From positions 1 to 6,750 of the forward strand of contig PKTO01000365.1 of NCBI GenBank assembly GCA_002869095.1: DNA of 6,750 bases, given 5' to 3'. This stretch comes from Clostridiales bacterium (GTDB taxonomy: Bacteria > Bacillota > Clostridia > Peptostreptococcales > BM714). The notes under the pieces were generated by a model. That model had not been told where the DNA came from. It did no database searches and was given only the letters and a program-made list of their open reading frames with translations. The position numbers and the translations under genes are program-made. This document shows, one piece after another, positions 1-6,001 of the stretch (position 1 is the first letter of the stretch; the number at the start of each line of letters is the position of its first letter).

Positions 1-283
1 CAAAATCGTATGAAAATCCCGAAGCATCTGCAAGCTTCAAGGCGTCCTTAAGCCGCTCGTCGGAAGCCGGTATGCCCATGAGTCCCGCAACAATTGCCCT
101 GTCTGTGCCATGCCCGCGGAAAGTCTTGGCAAAGGACCCGTGAAGTTGAATCGTCGTTTTTATCATGTCTCCCCGCGCAATCTTGCGCGCAAGGGCCCCA
201 AGCCTGTTGGCTCCGGCGGTGTGGGAACTTGAAGGCCCGATCATGTCCGGGCCTATTATGTCAAAAGCGCTATATTTTTTCAT
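1..283 (-). CDS. sdaAB: L-serine dehydratase (L-serine ammonia-lyase), iron-sulfur-dependent, beta subunit; 3' part missing
   Basis: The first 94 codons of a gene that leaves the window at the left edge. The product is the beta subunit of the two-subunit, [4Fe-4S]-dependent L-serine dehydratase, which deaminates serine to pyruvate and ammonia in the cytoplasm. Visible hallmarks are the N-terminal GPDMIGPSSSHTAGANRLG stretch (about residues 11-29) and HGSFAKTFRGHGTDRAIVAG (about residues 48-67), both characteristic of the SdaAB fold. The C-terminal ACT domain expected in this subunit lies outside the window. The start is ATG 281-283, preceded by GAGGTGA four bases upstream, a good Shine-Dalgarno. 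It sits 36 bases downstream of the osmC-like gene with no terminator between, so co-transcription is likely. The alpha subunit gene, which carries the cluster ligands, is expected further downstream but is not seen. Family identity is confident from recognised motifs. Confidence 0.9.
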   Translation of the reverse strand, partial: MKKYSAFDIIGPDMIGPSSSHTAGANRLGALARKIARGDMIKTTIQLHGSFAKTFRGHGTDRAIVAGLMGIPASDERLKDALKLADASGFSYDF

Positions 284-319
284 TCCGTCACCTCGCTGGC
301 AGATTTCGCTCCCATGCTT

Positions 320-745
320 TTACAATATCCTGATTTCATAGGAAAGCTCAAGGGCCTTTTCCAAGAGCGCACTTACTCCGCAATATCTTTCCTGCGAAAG
401 CTTTACAGCTTTTTCGATTTTCGCCAAGGGAAGCGGCTGCCCTTTGCTCTTGAATTCATAAATCAAATGCATTTTTGTATAGGTCTTGGGGTGGTCTTCG
501 GTCATTTCGGTTTCGGTCTTTATCTCAAACGACTCTATGTCGTCTGCAACCTGCATTTTTCTGAGTATGGAAACAACATCCATCCCTGTGCAGCCTGTGA
601 GTGCGGCCACAAGAAGCGGCTTTGGCCTTGGGCCCCCATCCTCTCCCCCTACTTCGCTGTGTGCGTCCATCAGAACCTTGTGACCTGTTATTTCAGCTTC
701 AAATGCCATATTTCCAGCCCATGATGTATTGAATGTCTCTTTCAT
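320..745 (-). CDS. OsmC/Ohr family protein (thiol-dependent peroxidase-like)
   Basis: A 141-residue protein of the OsmC/Ohr superfamily, small dimeric cytoplasmic proteins that reduce organic or hydrogen peroxides with a pair of cysteines. The sequence shows the family core GGPRPKPLLVAALTGCTGMD (residues 37-56) with the peroxidatic-type Cys52, and a second cysteine in SQERYCGVSALL (Cys122); both codons are TGC. Length matches the family. It resembles the general OsmC-like branch (YhfA-like) more than classical Ohr, so the substrate is uncertain. ATG 743-745 is chosen because GGAGG lies 10 bases upstream of it; an in-frame ATG at 752-754 would add three residues but has the ribosome binding site only one base away. 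A promoter lies just upstream and the serine dehydratase gene follows 36 bases downstream, suggesting a small operon. Confidence 0.88.
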   Translation of the reverse strand: MKETFNTSWAGNMAFEAEITGHKVLMDAHSEVGGEDGGPRPKPLLVAALTGCTGMDVVSILRKMQVADDIESFEIKTETEMTEDHPKTYTKMHLIYEFKSKGQPLPLAKIEKAVKLSQERYCGVSALLEKALELSYEIRIL

Positions 746-778
746 TTTTTTCATTCCTCCCAGTTTTGATTTACACGT

Positions 779-807
779 ATTCTATACCCCTTGTTAGGCA
801 AGGTCAA
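779..807 (-). promoter_or_regulatory. sigma-A-type promoter of the osmC-sdaAB operon
   Basis: Read on the minus strand, TTGACC (807-802) and TAGAAT (784-779) are separated by exactly 17 bases. Each hexamer matches the consensus at five of six positions. Transcription would start near 772, giving a short leader before the ribosome binding site at 756-760. The promoter lies downstream of the diguanylate cyclase gene, so osmC and sdaAB form their own unit. Confidence 0.65.
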
Positions 808-864
808 CCGAGTTGCGTAAGAAGCCATTGCTGGCAGCCCTGACTGATTCGGCCAGGCATCAGC

Positions 865-890
865 CAAAAGCTTTGAAAAGAAAGCTGCAA
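865..890 (-). terminator. possible weak terminator after the diguanylate cyclase gene
   Basis: A small hairpin, AGCTTT / AAAGCT (869-874 with 881-886, six-base loop), is followed on the minus strand by a short TTTT run. It lies about 37 bases after the stop of the GGDEF gene. The stem is short and AT-rich and the T-run is brief, so it is only a candidate. The remaining DNA between 755 and 922 holds the osmC promoter and a few short GC-rich dyads without a T-tract. Confidence 0.25.
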
Positions 891-922
891 TTGTTCGCCT
901 GTTTGGTCATTTCCACATATTT

Positions 923-2083
923 TCAAGCGCTCCTCTTCGACATCTTGTCCTTGTACATCAGCTTGTCCGCTTCATCAATCATTTCTTCGACCGTTTCATA
1001 TTTACCTTCTGCAAGCGAAACGACACCATGGCTCGCAGACATTGCAAAAGATTTTTCATTAGCCTTGTTCTTTTCATTTATGTTGAACATGATTCTTTCG
1101 CATACCCTTTCCACAGCTTCACCTTCCGAATAAGGAAAAACCAAGAGAAATTCATCTCCGCCCATCCTGATGCAGTAGTCTGTTCCCCTTATGCTTTCTT
1201 TCACCGTTAAAATGAAATCCATTATGTATCTGTCCCCTGCGGAATGTCCATGGCAGTCGTTTACGTCCTTGAGGTTGTCAATGTCCATATAGCAAACCCC
1301 GAGCTGGCTGTTCTCTTTTTTGCACTTCACAAACTGCCTTTTGAGTATTTCGATGCCTTTTCTTCTGGTGTAGGCCTCGGTCAGAGGGTCGAAGGACGCC
1401 ATCGCAACGAGCTTGTTCTGCAGAGATTCCTTTTCGTCTATCTCTCTTTCGAGCTGTTTCAGCCTTTCTTCGAGCTCCCTTTTCAACAAAAACTCCTTAA
1501 GCAGCGTATCCGAATATGCGCGGCTAAAAACAGCGGAAGAGATTGCGCTGATTATGACCATATAAAAATCAAACAGTTTGACGACCGACAAGCCGTTTAT
1601 AGCCGTCATTATGACGATGAACACTGCAAGATTCGAAAAAATAACAGTTCCCAGCCTATCCCTTATTGATCCGGCAAACAGGACGCATCCTATGAGAATA
1701 GCCATGGTTATTTGCGCCGCCCTTGCCGTATGCTCAGGCGAGCTGATGCTGACTATTATGCTAAAAGCCATTGCGAATGCTATCGCAACCGTTATTGTCG
1801 CAGTGAAAAAATTGGCCAACAGAATTGGTTTCTTTTTCTTTTGAACAAATGCCAATGCTATGAAGACGCCGAAAAAAATTATTACTGCAATCTTCAAATA
1901 CATTATTATCAAGGGGAATCGATATATGTTCCTGCCGGCATAAATGGAAAGCAACAAGGATATTGTAATAATCAGAGAGCCTCTGATTGCATTCCCCAAA
2001 TATTCTTCCATCAAATATTCGCGGAATGATGCCTTTGTCTTGATGTCATCATTCATGTCTGTTTTTTCAATGTTCTTTTCCAT
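923..2083 (-). CDS. membrane-anchored GGDEF diguanylate cyclase
   Basis: About 386 residues, predicted to make the second messenger cyclic di-GMP from two GTP at the cytoplasmic face of the membrane. Residue numbers here count from ATG 2083. Roughly residues 34-187 form about six hydrophobic helices of a family I do not recognise. Residues about 193-226 are charged and heptad-like (ERLKQLEREIDEKESLQNKL), a probable signalling coiled coil. The GGDEF domain follows: DPLTEAYTRR (232-241), the metal-binding MDIDNLKDVNDCHGHSAGD (266-284), and RMGGDEF with an intact GGDEF at 308-312. RGTD at 299-302 sits five residues before it, the canonical RxxD inhibitory site for product feedback. No EAL or HD-GYP domain is present. 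An upstream in-frame GTG (2096-2098) is rejected as start because AGGAGG (2089-2094) lies five bases before ATG 2083. The gene is divergent from the DUF1850 gene. The activating signal is unknown. Confidence 0.92.
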   Translation of the reverse strand: MEKNIEKTDMNDDIKTKASFREYLMEEYLGNAIRGSLIITISLLLSIYAGRNIYRFPLIIMYLKIAVIIFFGVFIALAFVQKKKKPILLANFFTATITVAIAFAMAFSIIVSISSPEHTARAAQITMAILIGCVLFAGSIRDRLGTVIFSNLAVFIVIMTAINGLSVVKLFDFYMVIISAISSAVFSRAYSDTLLKEFLLKRELEERLKQLEREIDEKESLQNKLVAMASFDPLTEAYTRRKGIEILKRQFVKCKKENSQLGVCYMDIDNLKDVNDCHGHSAGDRYIMDFILTVKESIRGTDYCIRMGGDEFLLVFPYSEGEAVERVCERIMFNINEKNKANEKSFAMSASHGVVSLAEGKYETVEEMIDEADKLMYKDKMSKRSA

Positions 2084-2141
2084 TAGTTCCTCCTGCACGA
2101 CGATTCGATTTGCCTACATCCAAATATTTTTGCGCAAGTCC

Positions 2142-2152
2142 ATTTTATCATA
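2142..2152 (-). promoter_or_regulatory. possible -10 region for the diguanylate cyclase gene
   Basis: On the minus strand the stretch TATGATAAAAT (2152-2142) contains TATGAT and TAAAAT, both -10-like and about 60-70 bases upstream of the ATG. No convincing -35 hexamer lies at the right distance; the best aligned candidate is CTCAAC at 2170-2165. The promoter may be weak, activator-dependent, or elsewhere in the 188-base divergent intergenic region. Confidence 0.3.
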
Positions 2153-2187
2153 TTTGAAAGTCCTGTTGAGAGTCCCTTTGGCCATTA

Positions 2188-2216
2188 TTGACAACAATGC
2201 TTCCTTTTCATATTAT
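2188..2216 (+). promoter_or_regulatory. sigma-A-type promoter of the DUF1850 gene
   Basis: TTGACA (2188-2193) and TATTAT (2211-2216) are separated by 17 bases, a near-consensus vegetative promoter. The start of transcription would be near 2223, giving a leader of about 50 bases that ends in GGAGGAAA (2257-2264), ten bases before the ATG. It shows that the DUF1850 gene is transcribed independently of the TRAP genes, which lie on the other strand. Confidence 0.72.
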
Positions 2217-2271
2217 ACTATTGACGGTTTGAATCGAATATCAATCAATTTTCAACGGAGGAAACGCCTGT

Positions 2272-2760
2272 ATGAAAAAAACCGCTTTCGTTTTATTGAC
2301 AATCGCTCTTGCCTCAATGATTATTCTTTCCCAAGGCACTGCGGTTCTTGTCGTTTCTGAAGTTGAAAGCGGCAGGATTGTCCATGCGGAAAGGATAGAG
2401 CCCGGAGATGTTTTCACCGTCAGATGGATTCATTCGGTTGAGCTTGAGCCATGGGAAGAGCAATTCGAGATTGGAAACGACATGAAAATCTATCTCGAGC
2501 AAACCCGATTCAAGGCTTTTGGAGCCGGAGTTCCGGATTCTGCCGGAACATCAACGGAAGTGAAGGACGGGTATGTCTCCTTTTCCGGAATACACAAGGA
2601 GATGCCAAATCTGGTGTACGGTGTCTCACCCGTTGCCAAGCATGCATTCACAATAAACGGAAAAACCTTCCGCCTCTACGAATTGCTGCCACCCGACACT
2701 GCTGTTTCTTTCAGCATTGCAAGGCTTAGCCTTTGGAAATACATTGTGAGCAATTTGTGA
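2272..2760 (+). CDS. DUF1850 domain protein, exported accessory of a TAXI-type TRAP transporter
   Basis: A 162-residue protein with an N-terminal signal or anchor helix (MKKTAFVLLTIALASMIILS, residues 1-20) and no lipobox cysteine, so the rest should face the outside of the membrane. The body matches DUF1850 as I recall it: FTVRWIHSVELEPWEEQF with the HSVE core (54-57), a middle QTRFKAFGAGVPD segment, and a C-terminal basic/aromatic end. No enzymatic motif is visible and the function of the family is not established. DUF1850 genes are commonly found beside TAXI-type TRAP transporters, usually in the same operon; here the gene instead has its own promoter and converges on the permease gene. 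It has a ribosome binding site GGAGG at 2257-2261 and ends at TGA directly before a strong terminator. Family assignment is from recognised motifs and context. Confidence 0.82.
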   Translation: MKKTAFVLLTIALASMIILSQGTAVLVVSEVESGRIVHAERIEPGDVFTVRWIHSVELEPWEEQFEIGNDMKIYLEQTRFKAFGAGVPDSAGTSTEVKDGYVSFSGIHKEMPNLVYGVSPVAKHAFTINGKTFRLYELLPPDTAVSFSIARLSLWKYIVSNL

Positions 2761-2782
2761 TTGTCATTAATGCAAAAACTCG

Positions 2783-2812
2783 AAAAACCCATCCTTGCAG
2801 GATGGGTTTTTT
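2783..2812. terminator. bidirectional rho-independent terminator
   Basis: CCCATCC (2788-2794), loop TTGCA, GGATGGG (2800-2806) form a perfect seven-bp GC-rich stem flanked by AAAAA on the left and TTTTTT on the right. It therefore works in both directions. On the plus strand it ends the DUF1850 transcript 27 bases after the stop codon. On the minus strand it ends the TRAP operon about 57 bases after the TAA at 2864-2866. Confidence 0.9.
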
Positions 2813-2863
2813 AGATTGAAGCCGCTTATTTGAATACTTCGCCAAGCCGGTTTTGATGGTTTA

Positions 2864-4816
2864 TTATGCTGCGTCAGCCGCTTTTTCAAGCTTGCCTCCG
2901 CTGAATTTCTGATAGGCGAGTATGAGCAAGAATACCGCCATTCCGGCTGCGTCTGATGTTATTCCGGGCGTCATGAGGCATATTGCTCCAACGAATGCAA
3001 ATACCCTTTCTATGATTCAGGCGGTTCTGATGAGATATCCCTCGGAAAACACTCCAAGTAGAAGAACCCCTATAATTGCGGTCGCAGTGGCAATCGCTAT
3101 TTCCACAAATGAAGCGTCTATAAGCAGCAGAGTCGGCGAATATGCGAAAATGTAAGGTACTATGAAGCCGGCAAGGGCTATCTTCACTGCCTGGTAGCCT
3201 GTTTTTGTCGCATTGCCGCCTGAAATTCCGGCTCCGGCAAAGGCCGCCAATGCCACAGGGGGCGTAAGGTTGGCAAGCATTCCGAAGTAGAACACGAACA
3301 TGTGTGAAACCAGGAGCGGAATCCCCATCTTGGCCAATGCGGGAGCCGCCATTGTTGCCGTTATGATGTATGCTGGTATTGATGGGAGACCCATCCCAAG
3401 CACTATGCATGCTATCATTGTTAGCACCAGCGTTGCAAAGAGGTTTCCTTTTCCGATAAAGAGGATTGCTCCGGCAAGCTTGAGCCCGAATCCCGTGAGG
3501 GTGGCCACTCCTATTATGAGTCCTACCGTTGCGCATGCCATGGCGACTCCGAGCGCCGTTCTTGCGCCCTCTTCCAGAGCGTCGATTATGTCTTTTATGC
3601 TCATTCTCGTCTCTTTTCTGAGAGAGCTCACTGCAATAGTCATTATTATTGCGTAAAAAGCCGCATAAATGGGAGTGAAGCCCTTTATCAGAAGAAACAG
3701 GAGCCCTGCAAGCGGCAAGAGCAGGTGGCCTCTGCTTTTGAGCACTTCACCCACCTTCGGCAGCTGGTCCTTCGGAAGCCCCTGCAGCCCGTTCTTCGAA
3801 GCCCTAAGGTGGATTACCACTATGACTCCCAGATAATACAAAAGGGCCGGTATTACTGCGGCAGCCGCTATTTCAATATAGGGCATGCCCAAATACTCCG
3901 CCATTATGAAAGCCGTGGCTCCCATTACCGGGGGCAATATCTGGCCTCCGCACGATGCGGCAGCCTCGACAGCACCCGCGAATTCGGCCTTGTATCCGAT
4001 CTTTTTCATGAGCGGGATTGTGAATGCTCCAGTGGTTACAACATTTGCGACTGCGGAACCGTTTATCGATCCCAATAGTCCGCTCGACACTACCGCAACC
4101 TTTGCCGGTCCCCCCTTGCCTCCTCCGGCTATGGCCATTGCAAGGTCGTTGAAGAATGCACCCATACCCGACTTTGAAAGAAATGAGCCGAAGAGCACGA
4201 AAAGGAATATATATGTCGAAGAAACCCCGATAGCTATACCGAATACACCTTCGGTTGTAAGGTACATGTATTCCGCTATGTCCCTTACCGAATAACCCCT
4301 GTGGGCTATTACATCGGGAAGCTTCGGTCCAAGGTATGCGTAAGCAAGAAATATGAGTGCGAGTATTGCAATTTCTTTTCCTGTTATTCTTCTGCCGGCT
4401 TCTATTACTAGAGCCACTGTTAGAAGAGCGAATATTATGTCTGTGTCGTTGGGCATTCCAGCCCTCATTACGAGGCTCTTGTAGTTGAATACAATGTAGA
4501 GGCCTATGGCTATCGACAATGCGGACATTATCCAGTCCAGTATCGACGGGGAATCCTTTCGGGATTTTTTATTTCCCGGGTAAAGAATGAATACAAGCGA
4601 CATCACCACCGATGTGTGCACCGCCCTGTGCATGAGTGTTGTCAGCGGACCTGTCCAGGCAGTGTACAGATGGAAAAGCGAAAGCCCTACGCACATGAAA
4701 AATACAATCCATCCCGGAATTGAGCCCTTGTCGAATCTGCGGAACCTTGACTCCACATCAAATTTTTCAAGCAGCTTGTGTTGGTCTATCGGCGTTTCGG
4801 CAACATTTTCATTCAT
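2864..4816 (-). CDS. fused TRAP transporter permease (TAXI type), reading frame interrupted by one in-frame TGA
   Basis: Integral-membrane permease of a TAXI-type TRAP transporter, in which the small (DctQ-like) and large (DctM-like) subunits are fused. It uses an ion gradient to import the ligand delivered by the neighbouring binding protein. Residues 1-165 carry the small-subunit-like helices. From about 180 on come DctM-type motifs: GSINGSAVANVVTTGAF (249-265), EAAASCGGQILPPVMGATAF (284-303), GMGLPSIPAYI (474-484) and NLTPPVALAAFAGAG (516-530). ATG 4814-4816 is the start, with GGAGG seven bases upstream; an in-frame TTG at 4837 lacks one. TGA at 3017-3019 would stop translation after 599 residues. 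The same frame then continues for 50 codons to TAA 2864-2866, with ER-plus-hydrophobic-helix sequence like the usual C-terminus of this family. The 650-codon span matches the family length as I know it; the 599-residue form lacks the last helix. If the TGA is not decoded, 3017-4816 is the protein. Substrate unknown. Confidence 0.9.
3017..3019 (-). other. in-frame TGA inside the TRAP permease frame (nonsense, readthrough or recoding candidate)
   Basis: The codon follows GYLIRTA and precedes IIERVFAFVG in the same frame. Family members usually run through this place as GYL-R-x-x-x-x-x-ER without a break. It is the only stop in a frame of 650 codons and no frameshift is needed. It could be a real nonsense mutation, a base error, a leaky stop, or a selenocysteine codon. 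Sequence alone cannot choose. Confidence 0.75.
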
Positions 4817-4835
4817 GGTCAAACCTCCAATAATC

Positions 4836-4872
4836 AAGAAGGCAAACCGGAACGCATCCGGTTTGCCTTCTT
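4836..4872 (-). terminator. intercistronic hairpin between binding-protein and permease genes (leaky terminator or mRNA-stabilising element)
   Basis: A perfect 15-bp inverted repeat, AAGAAGGCAAACCGG (4836-4850) with CCGGTTTGCCTTCTT (4858-4872), encloses a seven-base loop. It begins ten bases after the stop codon of the binding-protein gene and ends just before the permease ribosome binding site (4824-4828). On the minus strand the 3' arm is U-rich (CUUCUU) but followed by GAUUAUU, not a clean U-tract. Such hairpins typically protect the upstream message and lower downstream expression, making more binding protein than permease. The structure is seen directly; its role is inferred. Confidence 0.75.
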
Positions 4873-4882
4873 CTTTTCAATT

Positions 4883-5875
4883 CTATTTGTTTTCGTCGTA
4901 GTACTTCTGCGCACCCGGATGGAGAGGAATCGGCATTCCTACTTCAACCTTTTCCAGACTGATTTTCTTTCCTGACGCGTGCGTGTTTCCAAGAGCCTCG
5001 AGATTTTCGAATATGGTCTTTGTTATGTCGTAAACAGTGTCTTCAGAAAGCTCGGCCCTTGTTACAAGAAGAGTCATTACTGCCGCTGTCTCGACATCTT
5101 CCTCATTGTCGTATGTTCCCGCTGGTATCATTTCCGGGCTATAGAAGGGAAATTCCTTTGCAAGCTCTTCTATGTTCTCAGGCTTGATGGGAATGATCTT
5201 TACGTCCTTTGTTGTCGCAAGGTCCATTATTGCGGCGTTCGGAATTCCGGATGTCAGGAACGCCGCGTCTATGGCGCCGTTCTTGAGCTGCTCTACCGAT
5301 TCCGCATATGAGAGATAGTCCTCGTCGATATCGTCATATGTTATTCCGTAAGCGCTCAGTATCTGTCTTGCGTTTACTTCCGTTCCGCTTCCTGGGGCTC
5401 CTACTCCAACCCTTTTGCCCTTGAGTTCGCTGATATCGTTTATGTTCTTGCTTTCAAGCGTAATGGCCTGAACGAAATTCGGGTAAAGAGATGCGACTCC
5501 CCTCAGGTTTTCCACGCTTCCCTTTTCGGAGAAAAGCTCGGTTCCCGTGTATGCATAATTTACAACGTCGTTCATGGCGAATGCCAAGTCGGCTTTGCCC
5601 TCACCAAGCAATGTTGCGTTTACGGCCGATGCGCCTGTCGATTGAACGGATGCATTCACATAATCAAGGTTTTCATTCAAAAGAGTTGAAACCATTCCGC
5701 CCAAAGCGAAGTATGCGCCGGAGCTTCCACCTGTAGCAATTGTGACAAACTGTTTTTCGACTTTTTCCGGTGCCGCTTCAGCCCCTGCCGCCGGCTCTTC
5801 TGTTTTTGCGCATCCGCCGAGCATGAGTCCTCCAAGCATAAGTGCTGCAACTATCAAGCTAATCCCTTTTTTCAT
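4883..5875 (-). CDS. TAXI family TRAP transporter solute-binding lipoprotein
   Basis: A 330-residue extracytoplasmic binding protein that captures the ligand and delivers it to the fused permease encoded next. The N-terminus is a lipoprotein signal: MKKG, a hydrophobic core, and lipobox LGGC with Cys22 as the lipidated residue. An Ala/Glu/Pro-rich linker (about 24-41) follows. The TAXI signature is ATGGSSGAYFALGG (47-60). Other family features are VGVGAPGSGTEVNARQIL (156-173), a DAAF-TSGIPNAAI segment (203-216), and the C-terminal VGMPIPLHPGAQKYYDE. Length is normal for the family. The ligand cannot be read from the sequence; characterised or proposed TAXI ligands include glutamate and other carboxylates. 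Start ATG 5873-5875 is supported by AGGAGG seven bases upstream (5883-5888). It is the first gene of the transport operon. Confidence 0.94.
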   Translation of the reverse strand: MKKGISLIVAALMLGGLMLGGCAKTEEPAAGAEAAPEKVEKQFVTIATGGSSGAYFALGGMVSTLLNENLDYVNASVQSTGASAVNATLLGEGKADLAFAMNDVVNYAYTGTELFSEKGSVENLRGVASLYPNFVQAITLESKNINDISELKGKRVGVGAPGSGTEVNARQILSAYGITYDDIDEDYLSYAESVEQLKNGAIDAAFLTSGIPNAAIMDLATTKDVKIIPIKPENIEELAKEFPFYSPEMIPAGTYDNEEDVETAAVMTLLVTRAELSEDTVYDITKTIFENLEALGNTHASGKKISLEKVEVGMPIPLHPGAQKYYDENK

Positions 5876-5914
5876 CTCTCGCCCTCCTAGTATTTTGTTT
5901 ATTGTCTGTCTAAA

Positions 5915-5920
5915 AGTATA
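5915..5920 (-). promoter_or_regulatory. probable -10 box of the TAXI/TRAP operon
   Basis: On the minus strand TATACT (5920-5915) is a good -10 hexamer about 40 bases upstream of the binding-protein ATG. The sequence 17 bases further upstream (TTATAT, 5943-5938) is a poor -35, as expected for a promoter that needs an activator. A dyad (5934-5965) overlaps that -35 position. Confidence 0.4.
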
Positions 5921-5933
5921 AACTCAATACCCG

Positions 5934-5965
5934 GTGCATATAAACACTTTTATGGTTTCATGCAC
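5934..5965. promoter_or_regulatory. imperfect dyad upstream of the TAXI/TRAP operon, candidate operator
   Basis: GTGCAT (5934-5939) and ATGCAC (5960-5965) are inverted repeats, and inside them AAAC (5942-5945) pairs with GTTT (5955-5958), making ten paired positions around a nine-base loop. There is no T-tract, so it is a poor terminator for the response regulator gene. Its position over the weak -35 of the transporter promoter fits an operator. Short dyads of this size also arise by chance. Confidence 0.35.
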
Positions 5966-6001
5966 AATAGGGCTTTGAAAGACATTCCATGGAGTTTCGG
6001 G

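Noticed and set aside
320..745. OsmC-like protein as a selenoprotein
   Set aside because: Selenocysteine forms of OsmC-like proteins are known, but both active-site positions here are ordinary TGC cysteine codons and the frame has no internal TGA.
831..863. GC-rich dyads (CTGGC/GCCAG and CTGAT/ATCAG) between the diguanylate cyclase and osmC genes
   Set aside because: They are short, mutually exclusive and not followed by a T-tract in either direction, so they do not make a convincing terminator or riboswitch.
813..1133. Plus-strand open frame of 106 codons starting in the osmC upstream region
   Set aside because: It starts without a ribosome binding site, overlaps the osmC promoter edge and runs antisense through the GGDEF domain; no family resemblance.
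1244..1844. Plus-strand open frames opposite the diguanylate cyclase gene
   Set aside because: The minus-strand GGDEF frame is clearly the coding one, with an intact motif order and a strong ribosome binding site; the plus-strand frames show no motifs.
3017..3019. TGA read as a sense codon genome-wide (alternative genetic code)
   Set aside because: The DUF1850, diguanylate cyclase and response regulator genes all end at TGA at the expected family length, and tryptophans are encoded by TGG.
2886..3536. A 216-codon open frame on the minus strand overlapping the permease 3' end
   Set aside because: It is rich in Arg, His, Asn and Cys and lacks any family motif. It is a shifted frame over the permease, whose own frame carries the conserved helices on both sides of the TGA, so no frameshift is needed.
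3885..4295. Plus-strand open frames opposite the permease gene (also 3300-3656 and 3725-4078)
   Set aside because: They are antisense shadows of a GC-biased membrane protein gene, without ribosome binding sites or recognisable domains.
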